The notes under the pieces are model-generated. The model made no database searches and had not been told where the DNA came from. It worked only from the letters and a program-made list of their open reading frames with translations. The position numbers and the translations under genes were made by a program. 64,000 nucleotides of DNA from Prochlorococcus sp. AG-442-M23 (lineage in GTDB: Bacteria > Cyanobacteriota > Cyanobacteriia > PCC-6307 > Cyanobiaceae): the NCBI GenBank assembly GCA_003209655.1, contig QCPW01000006.1, positions 1-64,000 of the forward strand, read 5' to 3'. This document shows, piece by piece, positions 29,102 through 40,398 of this stretch (its first letter is position 1; each line of letters opens with the position of its first letter).

Positions 29102-30964
29102 CTATGTAGGCATTTTTGTTTCAGCAAGCAATTTTTTTAGATCTTCTCCTTCTATAACTTCTTCTTGGAGAATTTTTTGAGAAATAGATTCAAGCAAAGG
29201 TAAGTTATTCCTTAAAATATTTAATGCAGTTTCATGAGCATCATCTACCAAATCCCTTACCTCTTTATCTATAGCTTGAGCTGTTGCATCACTAACAGAT
29301 CTTCTAGGGTTATTACCGTTCCCTAAAAATTGTCCCCCACCTTGCTTATCATAAGCAAGAGGTCCAAGAATATCGCTCATCCCAAAAGTACCCACCATTT
29401 GTTCAGCGATATCTGTGGCTCTTTGAAGATCATTAGAAGCACCCGTAGTAATTTTTCCAAAAACTACCTCTTCTGCTGAACGACCTCCTAATAGAGTAGC
29501 TATTTGGCCTTTTAATTCATCCTTAGAATTAAGAAATCTTTCCTCGGTTGGGAGTTGGAGTGTATATCCTAGTGCACTCATGCCTCTTGGAACGATTGAA
29601 ATTTTTGCAACTTTTGATCCTCCTGGCATGAGATGGCCAACTATGGCATGTCCTACTTCATGGTAAGCGACAACTTTCTTTTCATCATCTTGGAGAACTC
29701 TACTTTTTTTCTCTAAACCTGCTACTACCCTCTCTATTGCTTCACTTAAATCCTGTTGCTCAACACTTTTTCTTTTTGCTCTAGCCGCTAATAAAGCAGC
29801 CTCATTTACCATGTTTGCCAGGTCTGCCCCTGCAAAACCACTTGTAGCTTGGGCTATTGAATCTAAATCAATTGATTCTGCTAATTTTACTTTTTTGGTA
29901 TAAATTTCGAGGATTGTTTTTCTACCAGACAAATCTGGTCTATCAACTAAAACTTGTCTATCAAATCTACCTGGCCTCAACAAAGCTGCATCTAAAACCT
30001 CTGGTTGGTTTGTTGCCGCAAGAACAATGACTGGCTTATCAGTTGAAGCGAAGCCATCCATTTCTGTAAGCAATTGATTTAGTGTTTGCTCTCTTTCATC
30101 ATTACCTCCAACAACCCCCATTGATCCAGAACGACTTTTACCAATAGCATCTAATTCATCAATGAAAATTATGCAAGGAGCCTTTTTCTTAGCTTGTTCA
30201 AATAAATCCCTTACTCTAGCCGCACCAGCTCCTACGAAAAGTTCAACGAATTCTGATCCTGAGATTATAAAGAACGGAACTTCTGCTTCTCCAGCAACGG
30301 CTTTAGAAAGTAAAGTCTTTCCTGTCCCAGGAGGACCTACCAATAAAACACCTTTTGGAATTCTTGCTCCAATATCTGTATATCTTTCTGGTCTCTTTAA
30401 AAAATCTACTATTTCAGTTAATTCATCTTTGGCTTCATCAACGCCCGCAACATCATCAAATGTTATTTTTGACTCATCATCAGGTACATAAACTTTAGCT
30501 TTACTTTTGGTAAAACTTAGTGCTCCTTGAGCGCCACCTCCACCCATGCTTCTTCTGGCGAAGAATTGCAATACCAGAATAAAAATTAATGGTGGTACAA
30601 CCCAACTTAAAATAGTTGAAAAGAAATTTGGTTTTTTGGGTGGAGCTGCTGCAAACTCTACACCTTTACTCTCTAATCTTTGAGGCAAATCCATATCAAA
30701 AATAGGAGTGGTTGCTAAGACTGAGGGAGCTCCTTCTTCTGCTCCATTTAATTCGTATCTAATTTGTTCTTGAGTAATGTAAGCTCTCTTAACTTCACCA
30801 TCATTGACTTGATCAATAAATAAAGAGTAAGGAACTCTTGGTATTTGCATATTTTGATTAGGGAATAAACTGCTGAACAGTAGTAAAGCTCCTACTCCAA
30901 TTAAAATAATATTTACTATTCCAAATCTTCTATTAGGTTGGTTATCGTCTTGTCTTATGGGCAT
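29102..30964 (-). CDS. ftsH: ATP-dependent zinc metalloprotease FtsH
   Basis: [23 protein letters not shown] Walker [11 protein letters not shown] zinc site; SRH region. Confidence 0.97.
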   Translation of the reverse strand: MPIRQDDNQPNRRFGIVNIILIGVGALLLFSSLFPNQNMQIPRVPYSLFIDQVNDGEVKRAYITQEQIRYELNGAEEGAPSVLATTPIFDMDLPQRLESKGVEFAAAPPKKPNFFSTILSWVVPPLIFILVLQFFARRSMGGGGAQGALSFTKSKAKVYVPDDESKITFDDVAGVDEAKDELTEIVDFLKRPERYTDIGARIPKGVLLVGPPGTGKTLLSKAVAGEAEVPFFIISGSEFVELFVGAGAARVRDLFEQAKKKAPCIIFIDELDAIGKSRSGSMGVVGGNDEREQTLNQLLTEMDGFASTDKPVIVLAATNQPEVLDAALLRPGRFDRQVLVDRPDLSGRKTILEIYTKKVKLAESIDLDSIAQATSGFAGADLANMVNEAALLAARAKRKSVEQQDLSEAIERVVAGLEKKSRVLQDDEKKVVAYHEVGHAIVGHLMPGGSKVAKISIVPRGMSALGYTLQLPTEERFLNSKDELKGQIATLLGGRSAEEVVFGKITTGASNDLQRATDIAEQMVGTFGMSDILGPLAYDKQGGGQFLGNGNNPRRSVSDATAQAIDKEVRDLVDDAHETALNILRNNLPLLESISQKILQEEVIEGEDLKKLLAETKMPT

Positions 30965-31039
30965 GATTATTGTCTGTTGTTGTTACATTATAAACTAAAT
31001 GAAAGAGTTCCGTACCTGTATAAATATTTTTGGGTAAGA

Positions 31040-31049
31040 ACCGTACGGT
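31040..31049. promoter_or_regulatory. 10-bp palindrome ACCGTACGGT upstream of ftsH, possible regulator site
   Basis: Perfect palindrome; second half-site CCGTAC at 31010-31015 overlapping the -35 position of a TATAAT-bearing minus-strand promoter (30987-30992). Confidence 0.3.
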
Positions 31050-31075
31050 GTCATTATTAAAGACTACTTTCAGTT

Positions 31076-32167
31076 TTAATTAATAGCACTCCTTACAAAA
31101 ATATCATCGTCAATTAAATTAATTTCAGTAGCATTTAAATTAAAAACTTCTTTCATATCTGTAAATTCAAAATCTGAAAAGGCATTCATACTATTATCGC
31201 CACCCAATATTTTCGGAGCAATAAATGTCATTAATTCTTGAATACATCCTGCTTTCATAGCAGCGGTTGCCAACTTAGGTCCACATTCCCAAAAAACACT
31301 ATTACAACCTTTTTGAGCTAGTAAATTGGAAAGCAATTTAGGATTATCAGAGGGCAATTCTTCAATCTCCACGCATTCTGGAATTCTATTAAGAAGTTTC
31401 TTATTTGCTGTAGAAGAGTCATAAACAACAAGAGTCCTAGCTACATTACAATCCCACAAATTTGCTTTTTCAGGGAGGTCTAAAGTTTTTGTGAAGACTA
31501 CTCTTAGTGGCTCAAGCTTTCTTACACCTCGCGTAGTCAGTAGCGGATTATCTTTTCTTAATGTATTGCCACCAATAATTATTGCGTCAAAACCTGCCCT
31601 ATAAGTATGGACCAAAGATCTTGAAAATTTATTGGTAATCCATTTACTTTCACCATTTTTCAGTCCAACTCTTCCATCTATACTCATTGCCCATTTAAGT
31701 ACTCCAAACGAATTTTCGGTAATATTCCTATGTATAAAAAATTTGTTTAACTTTAGAGATTCTTCCCTACATAATCCTTTATGAACTTGAATCCCTGCAT
31801 TTTTAAGTAATTTAATACCTTTACCTGAAACTCTATCATCTGGATCTTCAATAGATATAAAGGCTTTCTTAATCCCAAAAGAAATTATTTTATCAACACA
31901 TGGAGGGGTTTTACCATGATGGCAACAAGGTTCAAGATTTACATAAATTGTCCCACCTCTTGCATCTTTTTTTAAGTTATTGAAAGCCATCGCCTCCGCA
32001 TGAGGCATTCCTGATTTGTAATGAAAACCCTCTGAAATAAGATTTCCGTCTTTATCTAAAATTACTGCACCTACCATAGGGTTGGGGCTTGTGAAACCTT
32101 TACCTAATGAAGCTAAATATATAGCTCTTTTCATCCATTTTATATCATTAATATTACTATCAGTCAT
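31076..32167 (-). CDS. ribD: Bifunctional diaminohydroxyphosphoribosylaminopyrimidine deaminase / 5-amino-6-(5-phosphoribosylamino)uracil reductase
   Basis: HAEAMAFNNL...YVNLEPCCHHGKTPPCVD zinc deaminase motif; reductase domain. Confidence 0.95.
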   Translation of the reverse strand: MTDSNINDIKWMKRAIYLASLGKGFTSPNPMVGAVILDKDGNLISEGFHYKSGMPHAEAMAFNNLKKDARGGTIYVNLEPCCHHGKTPPCVDKIISFGIKKAFISIEDPDDRVSGKGIKLLKNAGIQVHKGLCREESLKLNKFFIHRNITENSFGVLKWAMSIDGRVGLKNGESKWITNKFSRSLVHTYRAGFDAIIIGGNTLRKDNPLLTTRGVRKLEPLRVVFTKTLDLPEKANLWDCNVARTLVVYDSSTANKKLLNRIPECVEIEELPSDNPKLLSNLLAQKGCNSVFWECGPKLATAAMKAGCIQELMTFIAPKILGGDNSMNAFSDFEFTDMKEVFNLNATEINLIDDDIFVRSAIN

Positions 32168-32182
32168 CTCAAAAAAAATTAA

Positions 32183-32683
32183 TCAAATTAATGATCTCCA
32201 TTCCTTAACTACGAAAGGAGGAACGGGCAAATCTGAAAAAACTCCTGATAAAGATAACCTTAGTGGTCTATTTTTATCGATATTAGTAATGAGTTCATTC
32301 AAATCAAATTCTGCAGCAGCTTGTCTTTCATCTTTAACTAATTCAGTATTTAATAAAGTTTTATCACTTAAAATCCACTGTTTTCTTCCAGATTCTACTT
32401 GTAAATTTGTTGGATGATCAATCCTAAGATTACCGGGATATCCGATTACCCTTAAGATTAATTTATCTTCAAAAAGTGGTGATTTATATGCAACTAATTG
32501 CCATGTTTCAAAATCTAAATCTCTTAAAAACTCGCTGCTAGCATTAATTAAATCTCCATTAATTTCCGTTTCTGATATTTCAGCATGAACTTTGGATGGG
32601 GTAAATGCCATAGAGATTAAAATTACAAAAGAAAATAAACTTTTGAAAAAAATATTTTTATTTAATTTTGTAATTTTCTTCAT
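32183..32683 (-). CDS. DUF3122-like secreted cyanobacterial protein
   Basis: Signal-peptide-like N-terminus; conserved cyanobacterial sequence pattern. Confidence 0.6.
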   Translation of the reverse strand: MKKITKLNKNIFFKSLFSFVILISMAFTPSKVHAEISETEINGDLINASSEFLRDLDFETWQLVAYKSPLFEDKLILRVIGYPGNLRIDHPTNLQVESGRKQWILSDKTLLNTELVKDERQAAAEFDLNELITNIDKNRPLRLSLSGVFSDLPVPPFVVKEWRSLI

Positions 32684-32909
32684 TTTCAGAATCCATAAGG
32701 GCGTCCAGAGTAACAGCTGTTCTTACAATAGCTTGATATCTTTTTATGATTTTACGATTTTTTTCAATAACTCGAGATAAATTTGCTGTATCTTTTTCAG
32801 AATAATTCGATGTTAAATTATCAGAGTCATCCTCTACTAACTCAAAATTACTTTCCTTATTAATTAGAGTTAACAATATTTCGTGTAATCTTTTTCTCCT
32901 TTCAGACAA
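32658..32909 (-). CDS. Conserved hypothetical protein (83 aa)
   Basis: ORF between cobL and DUF3122 gene, overlaps the latter by 26 bp. Confidence 0.55.
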   Translation of the reverse strand: MSERRKRLHEILLTLINKESNFELVEDDSDNLTSNYSEKDTANLSRVIEKNRKIIKRYQAIVRTAVTLDALMDSENEENYKIK

Positions 32910-32991
32910 GTAATTAATTATTATGAGTTAAATAATAATAAGATAATTCAATAAAAGATACAAATAAATTATTAAATTCCTCCCAAAATTT

Positions 32992-34272
32992 ATGTCTGAA
33001 ATAAAAAGAAAAATACATGTGATTGGAATTAATTCTTTTGAATTTCAAGAATTACCTTCGAATTTACAGAATTTATTTATTGAAACAGTTAATATTGCAA
33101 TCCCAGATTCATACTTTAAACATATTCAACTATGGGCTGAAAAGCATACAAAACAGAAAAAACTATTATTTGCTAGTAAAAGTAACAAAATACTGATTAA
33201 TTGGCTTCACTCTCAAAAAAAAGACGTCATATTGATTTCTAGAGGAGATCCACTATGGTTCGGCATCGGAAGAACTCTTCTACAGAATTTTTCAAGAAAT
33301 GAGTTGAATTTTTACCCTTCAAATACTTGCGCTCAATTAGCATTTAATAAATTAAAAGTACCATGGCAAGAAGCCTGTTTTGTAAGTATTCACGGTAGAG
33401 ATTCAACTAAGCTGATCGAGGCCTTTAAATCTCGACCAGCAAGTTTAGCAATAATTACAGATTCAAAAAACAATGGTCTAGAAATAATCCAACGTAACTT
33501 ATTAGAATTAAATCTTGATGATTTTTATGATTTTTGGCTTTGTGAGGAATTAGGTTTTGAGAATGAAAAGATAAGAAAATTAAATATTAAAGAGAAATTG
33601 CCCTCTAATATTTCTAAGCTAAATATCGCTGTTCTTCTTAGAAAACAAAAGGACAATTTAGATAGTAATTTAGCTCTATTTGGATTAAGAGATGATACGT
33701 TTAAAACTTTTGAGGATAGACCAAATTTATTAACAAAAAGGGAAATTAGAATTCAAATCTTAGCTGATTTAGAGTTGCCGGAGAATGGCATAATTTTTGA
33801 TATTGGAGCTGGTTGTGGTTCTATTGGTTTGGAGGCATTAAAACTAAGGCCTAAATTAAATTTGATAAGTATTGATAAAAGAATTGGATCTAAAGAATTA
33901 ATAGCTGAAAACGCTAAAAGATTAGCGGTTAGTCCTTTAGATATTCTTGAAGAGGATATTAATTCTTTATTGATTTCAAATTACATAAATACTGCAAAAA
34001 ATATAAAAAGAGTAATAATAGGTGGCTGTGATAAGAATACTAAGCTTCTAATTATTAATAAATTATCTAAAAATATGAATTCTGGAGACATTATTTCTAT
34101 TCCATTAATTGATATTCAAATTATTAAAGATTTAAAAGAGGCATTAACAGAAAATAATTTCTTGGTAAGTATAAATCTAATACAAACTTACAAAAGTTTA
34201 AGTATTTCTCAGGGGTTAAGATTGGAACCGAACAATCCAGTGTTTTTAATTAAAGGGAAAAAATTTACTTAA
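32992..34272 (+). CDS. cobL: Precorrin-6Y C5,15-methyltransferase (decarboxylating)
   Basis: SRGDPLWFGIGRTLLQ; C-terminal FDIGAGCGSIGLEALKL CbiT domain. Confidence 0.93.
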   Translation: MSEIKRKIHVIGINSFEFQELPSNLQNLFIETVNIAIPDSYFKHIQLWAEKHTKQKKLLFASKSNKILINWLHSQKKDVILISRGDPLWFGIGRTLLQNFSRNELNFYPSNTCAQLAFNKLKVPWQEACFVSIHGRDSTKLIEAFKSRPASLAIITDSKNNGLEIIQRNLLELNLDDFYDFWLCEELGFENEKIRKLNIKEKLPSNISKLNIAVLLRKQKDNLDSNLALFGLRDDTFKTFEDRPNLLTKREIRIQILADLELPENGIIFDIGAGCGSIGLEALKLRPKLNLISIDKRIGSKELIAENAKRLAVSPLDILEEDINSLLISNYINTAKNIKRVIIGGCDKNTKLLIINKLSKNMNSGDIISIPLIDIQIIKDLKEALTENNFLVSINLIQTYKSLSISQGLRLEPNNPVFLIKGKKFT

Positions 34273-34280
34273 TTTTAAGG

Positions 34281-35189
34281 TTACTTATCTGGTTTACCAA
34301 CATGAGGTAAACCCCAACCTAATTTATTTCTTAAGACTTGAAAAAACTCATGATCCTCAAGTCTTATAAACTTTACCGAATGTTTACTTTTTCTAATTAG
34401 GACTCTATCTTCAGGCCAAACATAACAACCTGCATTTCCATCAACTACCATAACCAACCTTTCGGGAGTTGCTGGGAAAACTGTTACGGGTTCTGAATCA
34501 GAAAAAACTAAAGCCCTTGAAGCTAAGGAATGAGGAGCAATTGGAGTTAATTGAACTACTGGGCAGTCAGGTGTGATGACAGGACCACCAGCACTTAAAG
34601 AATAAGCTGTTGAGCCAGTTGGAGTGGAGAGGATAACCCCATCAGCAGATATATCTACTGGGGCATGTCTACCTATAGAAATCTCAAAATGGCACATGCT
34701 AGTTAAGGGTTCCCTATGTAGGGCCATTTCGTTCAAACAAAGTGACTCCCATCTTCTTTGCTCATCTCTCATTACACTAATAATTAAACTTTTTCTTTCT
34801 TCTATCTCCCAATTACCGTTAATAAGTTTAACAATTGCTTCTTCTAGATTAGAAAGATATGCTTCTGCAAGAAAACCTAAATGTCCAGTATTTATTGTAA
34901 GGATTGGAATTTTAGCGGGAGCTGTCTGTCGTGCCGCAGAAAGGACTGTCCCATCTCCTCCAAGCACAATCGCAAATTCTAAAGACGAATCGAACCCTTC
35001 CGGCACACAATTCGTATATCCCAAGGGACGAACGTGTTGATCAGGATTTGCAAAGCCAACCATACCTCCAGAACTACTCACTCTAACAACTTCGTAATTG
35101 GACTTTTCCAATTTTTTTTGAACAGAAATTGCGGTTTGAACAGCTAGTTCCTTACCATCATTGACGATTAGTCCAGCTTTACGTACCAA
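34281..35189 (-). CDS. nadK: NAD(+) kinase
   Basis: [39 protein letters not shown]. Confidence 0.95.
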   Translation of the reverse strand: MVRKAGLIVNDGKELAVQTAISVQKKLEKSNYEVVRVSSSGGMVGFANPDQHVRPLGYTNCVPEGFDSSLEFAIVLGGDGTVLSAARQTAPAKIPILTINTGHLGFLAEAYLSNLEEAIVKLINGNWEIEERKSLIISVMRDEQRRWESLCLNEMALHREPLTSMCHFEISIGRHAPVDISADGVILSTPTGSTAYSLSAGGPVITPDCPVVQLTPIAPHSLASRALVFSDSEPVTVFPATPERLVMVVDGNAGCYVWPEDRVLIRKSKHSVKFIRLEDHEFFQVLRNKLGWGLPHVGKPDK

Positions 35190-35260
35190 TCGATAAATTA
35201 AAAACTATTAATATTTTAAACTAAATCGACAAAGAAACCTAATTTAAAATATTAATCATA

Positions 35261-36268
35261 CTAAAACTGTTCTAAGAATCTAAGATCATTAGTATAGAAC
35301 CTTCTTATATCATCAATCTGATGTCTTACCATACAAAATCTCTCTACCCCTAATCCAGCTGCAAATCCAGTCCATTTTTCAGAATCAATTCCTAATTTTT
35401 CTAACACCTTTGGATCTACCATTCCACAACCCATTACTTCTAACCATTTACCTTGCCATTGAACATCAACTTCTGCTGAGGGTTCAGTGAAAGGGAAATA
35501 ACTAGCTCTAAATCTTACAGGAATATCTCCAAAAAAAGTTTTTAAGAAAGTAAGTACAGTACCTCTTAAATGACTAAAATTTATATCTTGATCAATACAT
35601 AAAACCTCTACTTGATTGAAAACAGGAGAGTGTGTAGCATCAACAGCATCTCTCCTATAAACTCTTCCTGGTGCAATAATTCTTACTGGAGGAGGATTAT
35701 TCTCAAGATATCTAATCTGAACAGGGGATGTATGAGTTCTAAGCAAACGATTGTCATCTAAATAAAAAGTATCCTGCATATCTCTTGCAGGATGGTTTTT
35801 AGGTATATTAAGAGATTCAAAATTATAAAAATCGCTCTCTATTTCGGGGCCATTTTCAACAGAGTATCCTAGTCCACAAAAAATATCTATGATCTCATCC
35901 TGAGTTGAAACTAGTGGGTGTTTATTACCTGAGAGTGTTCCTGTAGAGGGAATAGTTACATCAATTTTTTCATCTTCAATCTGTTGATCTAATGCTTCAC
36001 TAATAATTTGATCTTTCCTTTCAGTTATTAACTCTTGCAAATTTATCTTTATCAAGTTTGCCTTCTGCCCAACAGTAGGTCTATCAACCGAGGATAATTT
36101 ATTCATGTTTTTTAATATCATTGACAATTCCCCTTTTTTGCCTAGTAAAGAGACTCTTAATTGATTTAATTCTTCATCACTATTAGCTTTTTTGATATTT
36201 TCATTCGCCAAGAAAGAAAGGTTATTTAATTTTTTCTCTATTTGGCTTAATGATTCAATTTGACTCAC
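35261..36268 (-). CDS. pheS: Phenylalanyl-tRNA synthetase alpha subunit
   Basis: [34 protein letters not shown]. Confidence 0.97.
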   Translation of the reverse strand: MSQIESLSQIEKKLNNLSFLANENIKKANSDEELNQLRVSLLGKKGELSMILKNMNKLSSVDRPTVGQKANLIKINLQELITERKDQIISEALDQQIEDEKIDVTIPSTGTLSGNKHPLVSTQDEIIDIFCGLGYSVENGPEIESDFYNFESLNIPKNHPARDMQDTFYLDDNRLLRTHTSPVQIRYLENNPPPVRIIAPGRVYRRDAVDATHSPVFNQVEVLCIDQDINFSHLRGTVLTFLKTFFGDIPVRFRASYFPFTEPSAEVDVQWQGKWLEVMGCGMVDPKVLEKLGIDSEKWTGFAAGLGVERFCMVRHQIDDIRRFYTNDLRFLEQF

Positions 36269-36336
36269 TGATATAGTTAAAATAAGTATAGATTCATCTT
36301 ACTTAAATATCGTCCATAAATAAAATCTATTATTAA

Positions 36337-37146
36337 ATGGAATCATTAAATATTTTAATAAGTAATGATGATGGAGTTTTTGCTGAAGGAATAAGAGCAT
36401 TAGCAAAATCCGCTTTAAAAAAAGGGCATAAAGTCACTGTAGTATGTCCAGACCAAGAGAGATCGGCCACTGGTCATGGACTTACTTTGCAATCACCTTT
36501 GAGAGTTGAAAGAGCAGATGAATTATTTGAACCTGGTATTAAAGCTTGGGGATGTTCAGGCACTCCTGCGGATTGTGTAAAGTTAGCCTTATCGGAATTG
36601 TTAGATAAAAAACCTGACTTGGTTCTTTCTGGAGTAAATCATGGACCAAATTTAGGTACAGACATCTTTTGTTCAGGAACAGTCGCTGCAGCAATGGAAG
36701 GGACTTTAGAAAATGTTCCATCTATGGCAATTAGTGTTGCGAGTTTTAAATGGAAAAACTTTGAATTTGCTAGTGAAATTGCAATGAATATTGCAGAGCA
36801 ATCAATAAAGGATAGTTGGCCAAAAGCACTTCTTTTGAACTTAAATATTCCTCCATGTGAGAAGAATAAAATAAAAAAATTATCTTGGACAAGATTATCA
36901 ATAAGAAAATATAAAAACCAGTTTTCTAAAAGGGAAGATCCAAGGGGTGATGACTATTATTGGTTGGCTGGAGAGGCTGTTTTAGATTTAAAATCAAAGG
37001 GTTATGGTCCAAAGAACTGGCCTAGTGACGTATCTCAAATACAAGAAAATAAAATTTCTCTTACCCCTGTTGAACCAGATTTATTTTGGAGAGGAAGTTT
37101 AGAAGCTTTACCAAAAATCAATACTTCATTTATAGATGCTCCTTAA
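36337..37146 (+). CDS. surE: 5'-nucleotidase SurE
   Basis: [39 protein letters not shown]. Confidence 0.96.
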   Translation: MESLNILISNDDGVFAEGIRALAKSALKKGHKVTVVCPDQERSATGHGLTLQSPLRVERADELFEPGIKAWGCSGTPADCVKLALSELLDKKPDLVLSGVNHGPNLGTDIFCSGTVAAAMEGTLENVPSMAISVASFKWKNFEFASEIAMNIAEQSIKDSWPKALLLNLNIPPCEKNKIKKLSWTRLSIRKYKNQFSKREDPRGDDYYWLAGEAVLDLKSKGYGPKNWPSDVSQIQENKISLTPVEPDLFWRGSLEALPKINTSFIDAP

Positions 37147-37659
37147 CAACCATAAAGAAAAGCAAAGTCCAAAGAAATGAGCGGCAATAACTTGGGTATT
37201 ACTCAGTACAGATAAAATTTCTAGACCAGTGATAGGAATATCAGATGAAGCCGTAATAAGTTGACCAGTTGTTTGAGAAGATGCCTGTATAAAGAGTGCA
37301 CCCATGAGTGCCTGATATCCGATTAATCCAAATAATATCCCCAACAAATCATTTATTAAGCCTCTTTTTATTAATTTGCTTGTTTGTCCTCTGGAGGGTC
37401 TAGCATTACTTGAAAGAGCTCTACCAGTTCTTACTATTAACCAACCTTGCCAGAGACTAAAAAGTAGTAAAATTAAAGAAATTGTTGTCAGTGATAGTCC
37501 TGGTGTAAGACTTAACTGCCCTTCGCTATTGTTTACAACATTTGAAAAAAGCAAAACAGCTGTTACTACAACGCCTAAAATGGATTGAATCCAAAAGCGT
37601 ATCCAGCCGATACGACGCATTCCAAATGAAAGCGACTGAAAATCTATTTTATCAGACAT
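37126..37659 (-). CDS. DUF3611 family membrane protein
   Basis: [18 protein letters not shown]...; four hydrophobic segments; [18 protein letters not shown]. Confidence 0.7.
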   Translation of the reverse strand: MSDKIDFQSLSFGMRRIGWIRFWIQSILGVVVTAVLLFSNVVNNSEGQLSLTPGLSLTTISLILLLFSLWQGWLIVRTGRALSSNARPSRGQTSKLIKRGLINDLLGILFGLIGYQALMGALFIQASSQTTGQLITASSDIPITGLEILSVLSNTQVIAAHFFGLCFSLWLLRSIYK

Positions 37660-37727
37660 TCATTTGATTGGATAAATTATAATCTATTCAAATTTGCCAT
37701 CTAAATCATAAAATTGCACGTTATCTT

Positions 37728-38648
37728 GTGATCTCTTTAATATCACCATCTGAAGTTAAGAATCCTACTTCAATTGCTATTGGAAGTTTTGATGGTCTAC
37801 ATGCTGGTCATAGAAAATTAATAGATAGTGTTGTTAAAGAAAATGAATATACACCTACAATCGCAAGCTTTTGGCCACACCCACGGGAAATTCTATATAA
37901 AGAAACACGTCTTAGGCTTGATCTCCCAGAAGAAAAACTTCCTATCCTTGAAGAACTTGGTATTCAACAATTAGTTTTAATTCCCTTTGATAAGAAACTT
38001 TCTAAATTAAGTGCCGAAAAATTTATTAAAGACATATTAATTAATCAATTACAAGCAAAAAGTATTTCTGTGGGTTCTAATTTTAGATTTGGTTTTAAAA
38101 GAAGTGGAGATATTGATACAATAAAACTTCTTACAAAAGATATGGATATAAAACTAAAAATTATTTCAATTTTAGAGGATAATGAAGGAAGAATTAGTAG
38201 CAGCAGAATTAGAGATTTATTACAAAAAAGTGATTTAAAGAATGCTTTTAAAATACTTAAAAGGCCATATAGTTTTACGGGTAAAGTTGTTAAAGGTAAA
38301 GGAATTGGAAAGAGTCTAGGATTTCCCACTGCAAATCTTGAGATAGACGGGAGAAAATTTCTACCTGGTGAAGGGGTTTATGCAGCTTGGACAACTATAA
38401 ATAGTTCTCCGAACAAAATTCCTTCTATCATGAACCTTGGTTCTCAACCAACTATTGATCCTCTTTTGCCATCAGCTGTTGAAGTGCATTTAATTAATCA
38501 AGATATCAATTTATATGGTTTGCATTTATCAGTGGAACCTATTAGAAAAATAAGATCTCAAATCAAGTTTCAGAATATTAACCAATTATCACATCAAATT
38601 ACACAAGATAGAGAAAATGCCTTAAAAATTCTTAATTACCTAAATTAA
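37728..38648 (+). CDS. ribF: Bifunctional riboflavin kinase/FAD synthetase
   Basis: IGSFDGLHAGHRKLI; GKSLGFPTANLE. Confidence 0.95.
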   Translation: MISLISPSEVKNPTSIAIGSFDGLHAGHRKLIDSVVKENEYTPTIASFWPHPREILYKETRLRLDLPEEKLPILEELGIQQLVLIPFDKKLSKLSAEKFIKDILINQLQAKSISVGSNFRFGFKRSGDIDTIKLLTKDMDIKLKIISILEDNEGRISSSRIRDLLQKSDLKNAFKILKRPYSFTGKVVKGKGIGKSLGFPTANLEIDGRKFLPGEGVYAAWTTINSSPNKIPSIMNLGSQPTIDPLLPSAVEVHLINQDINLYGLHLSVEPIRKIRSQIKFQNINQLSHQITQDRENALKILNYLN

Positions 38649-38657
38649 TAATTTAAT

Positions 38658-39713
38658 ATGGAAAAATCAAACATTATTCAACCAGGAGATTCTCGAATAT
38701 TTCAAATTATTGACGCTAATTTGGATAGAGCAAGAGAAGGTCTGAGAGTCCTGGAAGACTGGGCCAGATTTGGTCTTGGTAAAGAAGATTTGGTTATAAG
38801 AATAAAAAACTTCAGACAAATATTAGGTAAACATCATTTAGAAATTTATAAATTATCAAGAAATCATATCGAAGATCAATGCAAAGGACTATCTCATGAT
38901 GAACAAAATAATAGAAAAAATCCTCATGAAATAATATCTTCAAATTCTGCAAGAGTACAAGAAGCTCTAAGAGTTGTTGAAGAATTTTCCAGGAATCATA
39001 ATAATGAACTATCTAAGCTAACTTCAGATATTAGATATGAAATTTATACTTTAGAAATTGAATTATTAAATTTCAATACTCGTAAGGAAGCACAATTAAT
39101 AATAATTGAAAACAACCTATATGCGATAACAGATTATAGAGTCAACTTATTTGAAATAATAGAAAAAATATTGTTAGGAGGAGTAAAAATGATTCAACAC
39201 AGATTTAAAGAGGGAAATGATAAAAACCATTTAGAAGAAGCCAATAAAATAAAGAACTTATGTAAAAAATATAATTCTTTGTTCATTGTTAATGACAGAG
39301 TCGATATTGCACTAGCATCAAATGCAGATGGAGTTCATATTGGACAAAATGATATTGATATTTTAATGGCAAGAAAATTATTGGGCAGCTCAAAAATCAT
39401 TGGAGTAACGGCAAATAATTCAACTGACATTTCTGAAGCTATAAAAAATGGATGCGATTACATTGGAGTCGGACCAGTCTTTAAAACTTTAACAAAAAAA
39501 AATAAAGAACCTCTTGGGATAGAGAAGATTAAGGCTTTAACAAAAGATATAAATATTCCATGGTTCGCTATAGGTGGTATTAATAAAACAAATATCTCCT
39601 CTTTAAAGAATGTAGGAATTAATAAAGTTGCAGTAGTTTCTGGGCTGCTAGATTCTGAAGATCCCAAAGAAGAAGCTATTATTATGTTAAAAGAATTATC
39701 TTATGAAAATTAA
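38658..39713 (+). CDS. thiE: Thiamine-phosphate synthase with cyanobacterial N-terminal extension
   Basis: Extension DANLDRAREGLRVLEDWARF; ThiE motifs IQHRFKEG, VNDRVDIALASNADGVHIGQ, GVGPVFKT. Confidence 0.93.
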   Translation: MEKSNIIQPGDSRIFQIIDANLDRAREGLRVLEDWARFGLGKEDLVIRIKNFRQILGKHHLEIYKLSRNHIEDQCKGLSHDEQNNRKNPHEIISSNSARVQEALRVVEEFSRNHNNELSKLTSDIRYEIYTLEIELLNFNTRKEAQLIIIENNLYAITDYRVNLFEIIEKILLGGVKMIQHRFKEGNDKNHLEEANKIKNLCKKYNSLFIVNDRVDIALASNADGVHIGQNDIDILMARKLLGSSKIIGVTANNSTDISEAIKNGCDYIGVGPVFKTLTKKNKEPLGIEKIKALTKDINIPWFAIGGINKTNISSLKNVGINKVAVVSGLLDSEDPKEEAIIMLKELSYEN

Positions 39714-39912
39714 AGTTAATGGTGAAGAGAGACGTGTAGAAATGGGGAATAAAAGAGCGCTTCTATCAAATACATTACATCTTTTAGGATATAAGCAAAA
39801 TACTGTTGTTGTTGAAGTAAATGACCTAATTGTTAACTCAAAAAAATGGGATAATCTAACCTTAAAAGAGGGGGACAGGTTAGAAATTGTTTCGATAGTT
39901 GGAGGCGGATGA
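39703..39912 (+). CDS. thiS: Sulfur carrier protein ThiS
   Basis: ~69 aa ending VSIVGGG (Gly-Gly C-terminus); overlaps thiE. Confidence 0.93.
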   Translation: MKIKVNGEERRVEMGNKRALLSNTLHLLGYKQNTVVVEVNDLIVNSKKWDNLTLKEGDRLEIVSIVGGG

Positions 39913-40024
39913 TTGGTTAAAAGATAAAAATCTAAAAATCTTCATAATTTTTTAACTTAAAGCTTGAAACAATAACCCAAATTTGAATTTTTTCATTTTA
40001 TATTCTTAGTACTTAATTTCAAAA

Positions 40025-40192
40025 ATGCAAAAAAATCCTAACCACAATTCAAGGTCTTTGAAATGGGAGTCGAATGGAGAATTAGCCCAGAAGGATTTAT
40101 CCGAATTAATCGAAAGATTAAAAAATGTTGAAAGTGAAGACACCTCTTCAGAATTAACTAGATTAGGTACTAAATCGAACAAAATAAATTAA
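40025..40192 (+). CDS. Small conserved-type protein, 55 aa (not in ORF track)
   Basis: MQKNPNHNSRSLKWESNGELAQKDLSELIERLKNVESEDTSSELTRLGTKSNKIN; ORF in otherwise empty intergenic region. Confidence 0.5.
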   Translation: MQKNPNHNSRSLKWESNGELAQKDLSELIERLKNVESEDTSSELTRLGTKSNKIN

Positions 40193-40259
40193 TTTTGTTA
40201 CTTAGCGCTTGTTTTTAGAAAATTTTATATCAAATTATAATTACTCGGTAATAAATTAA

Positions 40260-40394
40260 ATGCCAAGAAGATTCCCTGAATGGGTAAATACTGAAGTAAT
40301 TATTAAAGCTATCAAAATGCGTGAAGAGGGTATTCTTCCCAAACAACTTAATTTATGGATAGAAAATCTATTAGAAATTGAAAAAAATAATTAA
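40260..40394 (+). CDS. Small protein, 44 aa (not in ORF track)
   Basis: MPRRFPEWVNTEVIIKAIKMREEGILPKQLNLWIENLLEIEKNN; coding-like composition. Confidence 0.45.
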   Translation: MPRRFPEWVNTEVIIKAIKMREEGILPKQLNLWIENLLEIEKNN

Positions 40395-40398
40395 TCTT

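Noticed and set aside
34624-35040. Plus-strand 138-aa ORF antisense to nadK
   Set aside because: nadK motifs are unambiguous on the minus strand; the antisense frame has no recognisable features.
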